From assembly GCA_002387565.1 (NCBI GenBank), contig DGJT01000035.1, forward strand, positions 1 to 41,646: DNA of 41,646 nucleotides, written 5' to 3'. Numbering within the stretch: the first letter of the stretch is position 1; the number at the start of each line of letters is the position of its first letter. Under the pieces are notes generated by a model. The model worked only from the letters and a program-made list of their open reading frames with translations. It had not been told where the DNA came from and searched no databases. Made by a program: the position numbers and the translations under genes. The DNA is from Akkermansiaceae bacterium UBA4589 (GTDB taxonomy: Bacteria; Verrucomicrobiota; Verrucomicrobiia; Verrucomicrobiales; Akkermansiaceae). Shown here one piece after another: positions 12,095 through 20,731 of this stretch.

Positions 12095-13267
12095 TTATTG
12101 AACTTGATTATACCTAGCGGTGAATTCTTGTTTGTAGATTTCAAAGGTACCTGCCTCAATGTGGGTGCGAGCGTTGCGCATCAGGGTCAGGTAGAAATTG
12201 AGGTTGTGGTAGCTGAGTAGGCGTGCAGCTAGGGGTTCACTAGTTCTAAATAGATGTCTGATATAGGCTCTGCTAAATTGACTCGTGTGTGAGTCTTGTA
12301 TCTCTGGACATAGAGGACCCATGTCATGGGTGAAGGTTTGCTTTTTGATATTAATCGGGCCATCGACGGTGAAGGCGACTCCATGTCGAGCAAGCCTAGT
12401 AGGCATGACACAGTCAAAGATATCGACTCCTTTACTAACCATTTCTAGCAGTTGGGTTGGTGTGCCTAAACCCATGGCGTAGCGCACCTTATCTTCAGGG
12501 AGAAAGGGGATGCTGTGATCGACAGCCTTCATCATCTCTTCTTCAGGTTCACCGACAGAAACTCCTCCAATAGCATAACCATCAAAGTTGAGGTTTACGA
12601 GGTCTTTGGCAGATTTTTCGCGTAAGTCAGCATAGATAGAGCCCTGAACAATTCCAAAATGGAGTTGTTTGATAGAGTTATTTTGGTTAGTTTTTTGGCT
12701 TTGAATACCAAAGCTACCTGCTTGTGGTTGGTTAGCCTCTATCCAGTTTTTGCAGCGTACGGCCCAGTCAGTGGTGAGCTGGGTAGATTTTTCGGCGTAG
12801 CTGCGCTCACATGGGTAGGGTGGACATTCATCAAAAATCATAGCGATATCTGAACCAATCGTAGCTTGTATATCTAAGCTGGTTTCTGGACTCAGTAGCA
12901 TACGTTCGCCATTGAGGTGATTATTAAACCAGACACCTTCTGGGGTAATTTTGCGAATTTTAGCTAGAGAAAAGACCTGAAATCCTCCTGAATCAGTGAG
13001 AATGGGTCTATCCCATTGCATGAATTGATGTAGCCCACCAAAGGTTTGAAGCACATCCATGGTTGGACGTAGAAACAAGTGATAGGTATTACCTAAAATC
13101 ACTTGGGCATCGAGATCAACTAACTCATTGGGGTGTAGGGTTTTGACTGTGCCTTGTGTGCCTACAGGCATAAAATTAGGCGTCTGAATATCACCATGAG
13201 CTGTGCTCAAAATTCCACGTCTAGCGGCACTTTGGGTAGATTTTTTGAGTAATTGGTAACAGGACAT
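12095..13267 (-). CDS. tgt: tRNA-guanine transglycosylase with lost zinc cysteines
   Basis: This queuine/preQ1 tRNA-ribosyltransferase exchanges guanine-34 of GUN-anticodon tRNAs for the queuosine precursor. It has 390 aa, the normal bacterial size. Active-site elements are intact: Asp92 in LTDSGGFQVFSL, Asp146 in IFDECPP, the GYAIGGVSVGE loop, RYAMGLGTP, and nucleophile Asp285 in GVDIFDCVMPTR. The usual C-terminal zinc site (C-x-C-x2-C followed by a distant His) is degenerate. Where the three cysteines should be, residues 321-328 read PEIQDSHT, while the conserved context FSRAYIRHL and the ligand-position His354 remain. There is no frameshift at this place. The gene stands alone, with a short divergent spacer to the gene at 13348. 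A promoter-like TTGCTA-N17-TATTTA ends 9 nt before its ATG. Confidence 0.93.
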   Translation of the reverse strand: MSCYQLLKKSTQSAARRGILSTAHGDIQTPNFMPVGTQGTVKTLHPNELVDLDAQVILGNTYHLFLRPTMDVLQTFGGLHQFMQWDRPILTDSGGFQVFSLAKIRKITPEGVWFNNHLNGERMLLSPETSLDIQATIGSDIAMIFDECPPYPCERSYAEKSTQLTTDWAVRCKNWIEANQPQAGSFGIQSQKTNQNNSIKQLHFGIVQGSIYADLREKSAKDLVNLNFDGYAIGGVSVGEPEEEMMKAVDHSIPFLPEDKVRYAMGLGTPTQLLEMVSKGVDIFDCVMPTRLARHGVAFTVDGPINIKKQTFTHDMGPLCPEIQDSHTSQFSRAYIRHLFRTSEPLAARLLSYHNLNFYLTLMRNARTHIEAGTFEIYKQEFTARYNQVQ

Positions 13268-13312
13268 GAGAAGAAATAAATAAGTGAAAGCTTAAGTGTT
13301 AGCAATCTCTTA

Positions 13313-13341
13313 TTGTGAAAAGTTGATGTTTAGGCTACTAT
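13313..13341 (+). promoter_or_regulatory. Promoter of small exported protein gene, leaderless type
   Basis: TTGTGA (13313-13318) and TACTAT (13336-13341) are separated by exactly 17 nt. The ATG at 13348 begins 6 nt after the -10 hexamer, so the predicted transcript starts at the A of the start codon. The spacing to the start codon is the same as in front of furA. Confidence 0.45.
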
Positions 13342-13347
13342 CTAAAG

Positions 13348-13653
13348 ATGACTATTAAATTATTACTATTATTAACCGGAAGCAGTTTATTTTTTGCTAC
13401 GGCAGAAAATAAGGGGAGCGGTAAAAAAGTTGTAGGAGGAGATGAGTTCAGGAAAGCTGCTTTGGAGTATCGCAAAAAAGCAGTCAAATCTGAGAAATTA
13501 GCGATGTATTACAAACGACTTGCGACCATTAAGATGAATGCGGCTATTTTAGCTGATCAAGGCAAATGGGATGATATTTCTTGGGATGAATACCATGAAA
13601 TTAACAAAGCAATCGTGGAATTACATGGTTATTCAGAAAAAGATAAAAAGTAA
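13348..13653 (+). CDS. Small exported protein of unknown function
   Basis: This 101-aa protein is of no family I recognise. The N-terminus (MTIKLLLLLTGSSLFFATA) is a typical Sec signal peptide with probable cleavage after ATA, leaving a mature protein of about 80 aa that is Lys-rich and predicted largely helical (FRKAALEYRKKAVKSEKLAMYYKRLATIKMNAAILADQGKW). It contains no cysteine, so no disulfides or lipidation are expected. The mature protein would lie in the periplasm or be secreted. It is divergent from tgt and convergent with dxs, with only 15 nt to the dxs stop, so it is a monocistronic unit. A promoter-like sequence just upstream supports it as a real gene. Confidence 0.7.
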   Translation: MTIKLLLLLTGSSLFFATAENKGSGKKVVGGDEFRKAALEYRKKAVKSEKLAMYYKRLATIKMNAAILADQGKWDDISWDEYHEINKAIVELHGYSEKDKK

Positions 13654-13668
13654 CGGCGTAAATAGAGC

Positions 13669-15531
13669 TTAACTTCTTAATTTTTCTAAAATCTTTGTAG
13701 CTATAGCTGCAGGAGTTAAGCCGTGTTTTTTGCGTAATAAATGTAAGGCGCCATGCTCTACAAACTCATCAGGCCAACCAATACTTAGTAGGCGGCTATG
13801 GCTAGCTTCCTGGCTTTGCAGAGCTTCTAAACAGGCACTGCCAAAACCACCTGTGACTACATGGTCTTCGAGAGTGACGATTAGCTGGCACTTTTTAGCA
13901 TGTTGGACGAGACAGTTCACATCAAGAGGCTTGATAAACCTAGGGTTGATAAGAGCCACACTTAAACCTTCTTTTTCTAAAATAGTGTTCACTTCTTGCG
14001 CAACAGCCAAGAACGGACCTAAACCAAAGAGCGCAACGTCATCACCTTGGCTAATAATTTCTGCTTTGCCTAATTCTAGGGGTTGTTTAAGTGGAGCAGG
14101 TGGTTCGTCAATGGCTAGTCTAGGGTAACGAATCGAGCTAGGCCCTTGTTCATAGAGACTCATCCAATCAAGCATAGCTTCAAGCTCTGAGGCATTGCGT
14201 GGTTGCATCATGACAAGGTTGGGGACTACTCGTAGGTAGCCAATATCAAAGAGTCCATGGTGAGTAGGCCCGTCATCAGGAGAGAGTCCAGCACGGTCTA
14301 AGCAGAGACGAATAGGTAGTTGCTGAATAGCCATGTCATGAATAATCATGTCATAGGCTCTTTGCATGAAAGTAGAATAAATAGCCAGAAATGGTTTGAA
14401 GCCCTGAGTTGCTAAACCGCAGGCAAATAGAGCCGCATGCTCTTCTGCTATGCCAACATCAAAGTATTGTTCAGGGCAGTCATTTTTGAGGTAATCTAGT
14501 TTTGTGCCCGACGGCATGGCTGCTGTAATGCCTAAAATCTGTGAGTCAGTTTTGGCTAGACTAGCGAGCTTAAGCCCGAAGATATCAGAGTAAGTCTGGC
14601 TGGTAGCCGCTTCGGTTTTACCTGATTCAGCGCAATATTGACCTAAACCATGAAACTTTTGTGGGTTATCTAAAGCCGGTTGAAAGCCTCTTCCTTTCTC
14701 CGTAATAACGTGTAAGACAACTGGTTTATCTTCTTTTTTAAGTTGTTCTAGGGTGTCAATAAGACTTGGCAAGTCATGACCATCAATAGGTCCATAATAA
14801 CGTAAACCTAAAGTTTCAAAAAAGCTAGCAGGGAGTAAGAACTGTTTAATCGAACTGCGAATAGTGCTGAGCCAGCCATGAATTTTTTCCCCAAAAATTT
14901 TACGAATAATTTTAGAGGCTTTACGTCTAGAAAAGGTGTAAAATCTATTAATACGTAAGTAATGGAAGTAACGCGAAAGCGCACCAACATTCTGATCAAT
15001 AGACCATTTGTTGTCATTGAGGATGACGATGAGTTTCTTTGTGCTATCTGCAATATTATTGAGAGCTTCGAGGGTAGGTCCACAGGTGTAAGTAGCGTCA
15101 CCTGTAATAGCAATTACATGTTCATCACTGCCTTTTTTATCGCGAGCTACAGCCATCCCAAGAGCAACAGATAAGGCTGTCCCAGCATGGCCTGCTCCAT
15201 AAGCATCATGTTCGGACTCGGTTCTTAAAAGAAAGCCATTAAGACCTTCAAAAGTCCGAATGGTATCAAAATTATGATTGCGACCAGTGAGTAATTTATG
15301 GATATATCCTTGATGAGAAACATCAAAAATAAATTTATCGGTAGGTGAATCAAAAGCTTTGTGTAGAGCTAAAGTTAGTTCTACAACTCCAAGGTTAGGC
15401 CCTAGATGTCCTCCTGTTTTTGATAGTGATGCAATGAGCCTTTGGCGGATTTCTTCCGCTAACTCTTCAAGTTGTACTTGAGTTAATGGTTCTAAGTCTT
15501 GAGGAGACTGAATAGAGTTGAGTAGGCTCAT
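13669..15531 (-). CDS. dxs: 1-deoxy-D-xylulose-5-phosphate synthase
   Basis: This thiamine-diphosphate enzyme condenses pyruvate with glyceraldehyde 3-phosphate at the entry to the MEP isoprenoid pathway. At 620 aa it is normal for the family. Domain I carries GGHLGPNLGVVELTLALH with the catalytic His, FDVSHQGYIHKLLTGR and GAGHAGTALS. The linker region holds YYGPIDGHD. The transketolase central domain has DVGIAEEHAALFACGLA, DRAGLSPDDGPTHHGLFD and the C-terminal RYPR…TLEDHVVTGGFGSA block. The cofactor motif, GDG in most homologues, reads GDATYTCG here, while the downstream Asn (EALNN) is kept. It is a divergent subtype but clearly DXS. xseB lies 21 nt upstream on the same strand, a common bacterial pairing. 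Confidence 0.92.
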   Translation of the reverse strand: MSLLNSIQSPQDLEPLTQVQLEELAEEIRQRLIASLSKTGGHLGPNLGVVELTLALHKAFDSPTDKFIFDVSHQGYIHKLLTGRNHNFDTIRTFEGLNGFLLRTESEHDAYGAGHAGTALSVALGMAVARDKKGSDEHVIAITGDATYTCGPTLEALNNIADSTKKLIVILNDNKWSIDQNVGALSRYFHYLRINRFYTFSRRKASKIIRKIFGEKIHGWLSTIRSSIKQFLLPASFFETLGLRYYGPIDGHDLPSLIDTLEQLKKEDKPVVLHVITEKGRGFQPALDNPQKFHGLGQYCAESGKTEAATSQTYSDIFGLKLASLAKTDSQILGITAAMPSGTKLDYLKNDCPEQYFDVGIAEEHAALFACGLATQGFKPFLAIYSTFMQRAYDMIIHDMAIQQLPIRLCLDRAGLSPDDGPTHHGLFDIGYLRVVPNLVMMQPRNASELEAMLDWMSLYEQGPSSIRYPRLAIDEPPAPLKQPLELGKAEIISQGDDVALFGLGPFLAVAQEVNTILEKEGLSVALINPRFIKPLDVNCLVQHAKKCQLIVTLEDHVVTGGFGSACLEALQSQEASHSRLLSIGWPDEFVEHGALHLLRKKHGLTPAAIATKILEKLRS

Positions 15532-15552
15532 CTAACAATAAAAAATAGACTT

Positions 15553-15759
15553 TTATTTAGAGTCATCTAGTTGTTGGTGAATATTTTCAAGCTTCTGCTG
15601 AGCTTGATTGAGGGTCTGCTCACATTTTTTGAGCAAACCTAGGCCAGCTTCATATTTATTTAGTAGCTCTTCTAAGGGGAGTTGTGCCTGCTCCATTTCT
15701 TCAACTAGAGTTTGAAGCTGTTGTAAAGATTGTTCAAATGATAGGGGCTGTTCACTCAT
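15553..15759 (-). CDS. xseB: Exodeoxyribonuclease VII small subunit
   Basis: This 68-aa protein matches the small subunit of exonuclease VII, which with XseA degrades single-stranded DNA. The family pattern SFEQSLQQLQTLVEEMEQAQLPLEELLNKYEAG is followed by LLKKCEQTLNQAQQKLENI, and the protein is predicted as an antiparallel helical pair. Its length is at the low end of the normal 65-85 aa. It sits between the membrane protein gene and dxs on the same strand, with dxs starting 21 nt further on. xseA is not in the window. Confidence 0.93.
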   Translation of the reverse strand: MSEQPLSFEQSLQQLQTLVEEMEQAQLPLEELLNKYEAGLGLLKKCEQTLNQAQQKLENIHQQLDDSK

Positions 15760-15793
15760 GGAATTGGTTATAGTTAAGGCTAATGGCTAAAAA

Positions 15794-17596
15794 TTAATTT
15801 TCTGTGAGAAATTGAGAGTTACTATAAAACATCATATCTCCACCGGCTAAAGGCACAGCAAGTTCAGATATGCCTTTGAGGCTATTGATAGGTGATAGTT
15901 CAAGTAAGTTTAATGGCTGATTCATACCTTGTGCTTGAGGTAAAGTTCTGGTGTAAGCAGGTCCACTTAAGAACAACTTAAATAAGTCTCTTTCTTTATA
16001 CAGAAGGTTTTGTAAACTACTGTTTTCAAAAATTGCAGGACTGATGAGAACACCTGCGATGGTTGCATTTCTTTCTTTGTAGGCTGCACGTATTTTTGTA
16101 ATATCAGCATGGGTTTGAGGGATTTGAATAGAGGTGATATCTACATACCACGCAGTAGCCCAAGCTTGATCAGAAAAAATAAGGCTTTCTGAATCGACTA
16201 AAATAGAGTTCAAGTTATTTAGACCTTTAGGGTAATAAGGTGGCCATTGAGGTTTTCCATCTAAACCGTAGAGCACTCCCCATTTAAACTTGGTAGGAAA
16301 GCTGAGAATAAAACTACCTGAACAAATGATAGTTAAGATAACCCAATAAATATTACCTAAATGGCGATTTTGACTGATTTTGGTTTTTTTCCACAAAATA
16401 ATAATAAAGGCAATAGCGTAGCAGAAGAAAACAGGTGTGAATATGAAGTGAATTTGTGAAAAGTAAGTTGTTGAATCAAAGAAAAAACTATTACTAAAAA
16501 TAAATCCTAACCACAAACTAGCCAATAACCATTTGAGCTTATTGAGGTGATCACGATTAAAGCTATGGAGTAAATTGAGGAAAAATAAGGGAGCGATAAT
16601 AAGGCTACTTAAAAGAATATTCATGCTTTGAAGTTGCGTGTAGCAGCTCAAAAGAAGTTTCTTAAATAAAATAGGCGCCTCAATAGTGAAATTACCCATA
16701 TCCATATTACGCAATACTGCCAACTCAGAGAAAGAAGACAAATTATCATATAAGCTATAGTACCAAAGACCAAATATATTGCCTGTTTGAGGTAGATAGG
16801 TAGCGCCTAAATAAGCAAAAACAACCGTTAAGTAAGTGACAAGTGCAATGACATGCAAAATGCGTTGTGGTTTATAATAAATAATTTGATAGATGGCATA
16901 AATAACAGCGAGACTAATGGCTGCCCAGTGAGTAAAAGCCAAGAGAGTTAAAATCAAGTAAGGAGTTAGCGCTGTGACCCAATATTTGGCTCCCTCATAA
17001 GCTTGGTTTTTATTTCCATATAAATTGAGGAACAAGTAAGCGCTATAAATGAAAATGGTAAACAAAAGAGCCGCTAATTGGTGAGAAACACTAGCGAGTT
17101 TCCAATCAAAAGCAAAATGAGAAAATAGTAAAATCCAGCAACAAAAATTCGCTATTTTAGTATTAAATATACGCGCTAAAACAAAGCGATTCAAAAATAA
17201 AGTGATGATAAATAAAACTAGAGCTAAGCCAGCTATAATTCGGTCTGGCCCATAAACATGATCGGAAACAGTGGGCTCTAGCTTCCATTTTTCAGCATCT
17301 TGAGCGTTGAATAATTTCAGTGCCCCTGCTTGTAGCAAGATAGGTAAAGGAGCATAATAGGTATTGCGATTATCCGTTAAATCTAAATCCTCTTTGAGCT
17401 TAAATTCAATTTGCCTTGGATAAATAACTTTGCTTTGCATGCCGTTACCGCGAGCGACTTCGCGAGCTATTTGAGCTTGCTCGATAAGCTTGCTGTCATT
17501 AAACCCTGAAAACATAAAAAATAAGTGTAGCACCACCATTGTTACAGTGACAAAAGGTAGGGCTAATAATTTTAAATATTTAAGTAAAAATGGCAT
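15794..17596 (-). CDS. Polytopic membrane protein, GT-C glycosyltransferase-like
   Basis: This is a 600-aa integral membrane protein with an N-terminal hydrophobic segment, a long polar loop (about residues 32-105), around ten further transmembrane segments up to about residue 425, and a C-terminal soluble region (about 425-600). The general layout, with a first loop after the first membrane helix containing SKLIEQAQIAREVARGNG and then NTYYAPLPILLQAG, resembles GT-C glycosyltransferases of the ArnT/PMT type, which use polyprenyl-linked sugars. The expected acidic catalytic motif after the first helix is not obvious, so the function is inference. Base composition is AT-rich but similar to its neighbours. 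The 138 nt upstream to the regulator gene contain no clear signal. Confidence 0.55.
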   Translation of the reverse strand: MPFLLKYLKLLALPFVTVTMVVLHLFFMFSGFNDSKLIEQAQIAREVARGNGMQSKVIYPRQIEFKLKEDLDLTDNRNTYYAPLPILLQAGALKLFNAQDAEKWKLEPTVSDHVYGPDRIIAGLALVLFIITLFLNRFVLARIFNTKIANFCCWILLFSHFAFDWKLASVSHQLAALLFTIFIYSAYLFLNLYGNKNQAYEGAKYWVTALTPYLILTLLAFTHWAAISLAVIYAIYQIIYYKPQRILHVIALVTYLTVVFAYLGATYLPQTGNIFGLWYYSLYDNLSSFSELAVLRNMDMGNFTIEAPILFKKLLLSCYTQLQSMNILLSSLIIAPLFFLNLLHSFNRDHLNKLKWLLASLWLGFIFSNSFFFDSTTYFSQIHFIFTPVFFCYAIAFIIILWKKTKISQNRHLGNIYWVILTIICSGSFILSFPTKFKWGVLYGLDGKPQWPPYYPKGLNNLNSILVDSESLIFSDQAWATAWYVDITSIQIPQTHADITKIRAAYKERNATIAGVLISPAIFENSSLQNLLYKERDLFKLFLSGPAYTRTLPQAQGMNQPLNLLELSPINSLKGISELAVPLAGGDMMFYSNSQFLTEN

Positions 17597-17734
17597 ATTT
17601 TAATGAGTTAGTTAGTTGAATAAATCAAACTAAACTTTAAATAGTCTCTTAAAAAAGTTAGATATAAATAGAATAGATGATTTAGCAATAAAATCAACCA
17701 TCTAGATATATTTATTTTCACTAGTAATAAGCAC

Positions 17735-19120
17735 CTATTCGGCGAACTTTCTTTGTAAAGTTCTGCGGCTAATACCGAGTAATTCTGCTGCTTTACTTTT
17801 ATTGCCATTACAATGCTCAAGCGCCGCTTTAATGGTGTTCTCTTCTAAGGTTTTTAAATCAAAACTAGATGCTTTATCTGATGAATGGCTGACATCTTGT
17901 TGTATATCAATATAACTTGATGAATCCTTAGGAGCAGGTAATGCTGGCTTGAGCTGACCAGGCAAGTTGGCAGAGCTAATAATTTCTCCGGAGCTCATGA
18001 TGACGCCATGCTCTACGACGCTACGTAGTTCACGTACATTCCCTGGCCAAGGGTAAGACTCTAAAATAGCTAAACAGTCGGCATCCATTTGCTTAAGAGG
18101 CAAATTATTTTCTGCACAAATCTCATGTAAAAAGTGTTGAGCTAAAAGGGCCACGTCCCCAACTCTTTCACGTAGAGGAGGTAATTCAACTCGGATACTG
18201 TTGAGCCTAAAAAACAAATCTTCTCTAAAAGTTTTCTCCATCACTAGAGATTCAAGGTTTTTATTTGTAGCTGCAATCACGCGCACATCGAGCTTGATGG
18301 ATTGATTAGAGCCTACCCGTTCTATAGTTTTTTCTGAGAGAGCTCTGAGTAATTTGACTTGGGTTGAGGCATCAATTTCACCGATTTCATCGAGAAATAA
18401 AGTACCATGATTTGCCTCTTCAAAGCGTCCAATTCTTTTGGAGATAGCACCAGTAAAAGCTCCTTTTTCATGCCCAAAGAGTTCGCTTTCGAGTAATTGA
18501 GGAGAAAGCGCCGCGCAATTAACAATCACAAAAGGCTGCTGGCTACGATCAGAAAGTTGATGAATGGTGTGCGCTACGCGTTCCTTACCTGTGCCAGTTT
18601 CACCAGTAATAAGTGTAGTGGCTTTGGTTGGCGCTAATTGCTTAAGTAATTCATAAACTTGAATCATTTTATCAGAATTACCTAACAGATGTTTGAAATC
18701 TTGTTTTTTGGCTACTTGAGCTTTGAGTTGCAGGTTTTCGACTTCAATTTTTTTCGATTTTGCAGCACGTTTGAGGCATAACTCCACTTCTTCTAAATTC
18801 AATGGTTTAGTGATAAAATGCCAGGCACCTTTTTTCATCGCTTCAACAGCTGTATCAACAGACCCGTACGCCGTCATCACGACAAAAGTGGGTTGCTGGG
18901 CTAAAGTTTGAGCAAACGTAATCAGCTCTAATCCTGAATCGTTGCCCCCAAGACGCAAATCCGTGAGCACGAGATCCATAGTTTGTGCTTTGAGCAAGTG
19001 TTGCGCTTCGTCAAGAGAAGCTGCTGTATAACAGTCAAAACTATCATCGAGAGCCATCAATAAGCCATCGCGGGTGGCAGCTTCATCGTCAACAATAAGC
19101 AAGGTTGGAAAATCGTACAT
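17735..19120 (-). CDS. Sigma-54-dependent NtrC-family response regulator
   Basis: This is a transcription activator of 461 aa. The N-terminal receiver domain has the acidic pair at 11-12, phospho-acceptor Asp54 (LVLTDLRLGG) and Lys105. The central AAA+ domain has Walker A GETGTGKE (173-180), the sigma-54 contact loop GAFTGA (220-225), and Walker B GTLFLDEIGEID. A C-terminal Fis-type helix-turn-helix ends in NKSKAAELLGISRRTLQRKFAE. The kinase gene lies 28 nt upstream on the same strand, giving a complete two-component pair. Target genes cannot be read from the sequence, and I saw no -24/-12 promoter in the window. Confidence 0.94.
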   Translation of the reverse strand: MYDFPTLLIVDDEAATRDGLLMALDDSFDCYTAASLDEAQHLLKAQTMDLVLTDLRLGGNDSGLELITFAQTLAQQPTFVVMTAYGSVDTAVEAMKKGAWHFITKPLNLEEVELCLKRAAKSKKIEVENLQLKAQVAKKQDFKHLLGNSDKMIQVYELLKQLAPTKATTLITGETGTGKERVAHTIHQLSDRSQQPFVIVNCAALSPQLLESELFGHEKGAFTGAISKRIGRFEEANHGTLFLDEIGEIDASTQVKLLRALSEKTIERVGSNQSIKLDVRVIAATNKNLESLVMEKTFREDLFFRLNSIRVELPPLRERVGDVALLAQHFLHEICAENNLPLKQMDADCLAILESYPWPGNVRELRSVVEHGVIMSSGEIISSANLPGQLKPALPAPKDSSSYIDIQQDVSHSSDKASSFDLKTLEENTIKAALEHCNGNKSKAAELLGISRRTLQRKFAE

Positions 19121-19148
19121 AAGTGTTATTTGAGCAATAAGTTTCTCT

Positions 19149-20312
19149 CTAGGTGTTCATCAATTTACGAATAGCTTGGTCAGCTCTAGGTATACGACAG
19201 GTGACACGTGTGCCCTGATTAGGTTCACTTTCAATCTCGATTTCACCGTGATGCTCTCTAATGATTCTGCGCACAATGAGCATCCCTATACCAGATCCAT
19301 CTTTTTTGTTAGTGGTATAAGGCTCAAATATGGCACCAACCATTTCAGGTGAAATACCGCTACCATTATCAGAAATAATGATAGAAACATGAATATCTTC
19401 TAAAATAATAGCCGCATTGATATGCCCATTGGTATTTACAGGAATGGCTTGATAGGCATTTTTTAATAGATTAAAAATCACCTGCTTAATCTGATTAGCA
19501 TCCAAGGGAATAAGAGGCAAAACATCTGGGCAGCTCAGCTCAAAGTGAATATTTCTTGAGCTGAGCTCAGGCTCAATGAGAGCGTAGCTTTCTTCAATAA
19601 TCTTTCGCAAATTTACTGGGGCCAAAACTGGTTTTTGTGGACGTGTAGCTTGTAAAAATTGTTGGAGGATATCATCTACACGACTAATTTCTCGAGTGGC
19701 GATATCTAAATGTTTGCTAAGATCATCTTGGGTTTCTTGGGGTAGCTTTTTGAGCTTTTTTTGCAAAAGTTGCAAATGAATACCTAGAGAGTTGAGAGGA
19801 TTGCCAATTTCATGAGCCACTCCTGATGAGAGCAGGGATAAGTCTTCGAGCCTTTGTAAATCTTGGTTGGTTTGAGATTGTCTGATGGTTTGTGTGATAT
19901 CTCTAAAGACAAGGACAAAACCAGAAGCAGCATCAACCTGATCTGTAAGGCTTAAATCAATAGAGCTCAGAAATAAATTAATACTTTTTGCCTCAGGGTA
20001 GTTGATATCAAAATCAAGAGTGAGACTTTTTTCCTTAGAATCAAATAAATCAAGCTTTATAGCTGGGGCGAGCTTGGCAATGGACTGCCCCAATAGCTGA
20101 TTAGGCTCAATACCAAATAATACTTGTGTCGCGCGGTTGGCAAAAATAATGGTATGCTCCTCATCTAAAATAATAATACTTTCAACCAACGCTTCAAAAA
20201 CTCCCTCAAAGAGCAAATTGTCTTTGGAGATTTTATGAATAATCGACTGAATCTGTTCAGGTTCAGCGCGATCAATGCGTTTGATAAGTTTATCTAAGAG
20301 AACTGATTTCAT
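19149..20312 (-). CDS. Soluble PAS-domain sensor histidine kinase
   Basis: This 387-aa kinase is the partner of the NtrC-type regulator encoded 28 nt downstream. A short helical N-terminus is followed by a PAS domain (about 38-140; LVESIIILDEEHTIIFANRATQVLFG), the HisKA dimerisation domain with phospho-acceptor His167 (GVAHEIGNPLNSLG), and an HATPase domain with the N box NLLKNAYQAI, G1 DNGSGIS and G2 GSGIGMLIV. No signal peptide or membrane segment is present, so it senses a cytoplasmic cue, like NtrB. Its start codon lies only 7 nt from the divergent cutA start, so the two 5' regions, and possibly their promoters, overlap. Confidence 0.92.
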   Translation of the reverse strand: MKSVLLDKLIKRIDRAEPEQIQSIIHKISKDNLLFEGVFEALVESIIILDEEHTIIFANRATQVLFGIEPNQLLGQSIAKLAPAIKLDLFDSKEKSLTLDFDINYPEAKSINLFLSSIDLSLTDQVDAASGFVLVFRDITQTIRQSQTNQDLQRLEDLSLLSSGVAHEIGNPLNSLGIHLQLLQKKLKKLPQETQDDLSKHLDIATREISRVDDILQQFLQATRPQKPVLAPVNLRKIIEESYALIEPELSSRNIHFELSCPDVLPLIPLDANQIKQVIFNLLKNAYQAIPVNTNGHINAAIILEDIHVSIIISDNGSGISPEMVGAIFEPYTTNKKDGSGIGMLIVRRIIREHHGEIEIESEPNQGTRVTCRIPRADQAIRKLMNT

Positions 20313-20319
20313 AGTTGAA

Positions 20320-20706
20320 ATGCCATTAATCTGCCCTTACACTAGCAAAGTGAGCTCAGAAAAAGAAGTACAAACATCTAATGACAATTCCTGCGTACCT
20401 TTACAACTGGTATGGTCTACTTTTGTCAGCCAAGAGCAGGCTACACCTATTATAAAAAGCTTAGTGGAAGAACAGCTTATCGTCTGCGCTTGGTTGAGTC
20501 CCCAAGGAGGGTTATCCATCTATGAGTGGCAAGGTGAATTGTGTGAAGAAGCAGAAATAGCTGTAATTTTTAAAGTTTTACCCTCACAACATGGCGCTTT
20601 TGTTAGTCGGCTTCGTGAACTCCATCCCTATGAGGTTCCAGCTATTATTACGATTGATGCTGACAAGGTCTCGCCTGAGTACCTAAATTATGCTAATAAA
20701 GTTTAA
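20320..20706 (+). CDS. cutA: CutA1-like divalent ion tolerance protein
   Basis: This is a small CutA1 family protein of 128 aa from the chosen start. The family pattern is clear: LVWSTFVSQEQATPIIKSLVEEQLIVCAWL, then SIYEWQGELCEEAEIAVIFKVL, then the signature RLRELHPYEVPAIITI and YLNYA at the end. CutA1 proteins are very stable trimers whose cellular role is debated; they have been linked to metal ion tolerance. The start at ATG 20320 avoids overlap with the divergent kinase gene. An upstream in-frame ATG at 20275 would overlap it by 38 nt. About 25 residues precede the CutA fold. The gene overlaps none of its neighbours when the next gene starts at 20732. Confidence 0.85.
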   Translation: MPLICPYTSKVSSEKEVQTSNDNSCVPLQLVWSTFVSQEQATPIIKSLVEEQLIVCAWLSPQGGLSIYEWQGELCEEAEIAVIFKVLPSQHGAFVSRLRELHPYEVPAIITIDADKVSPEYLNYANKV

Positions 20707-20731
20707 TAAAGAAACCTTGAATACCTTGCTT

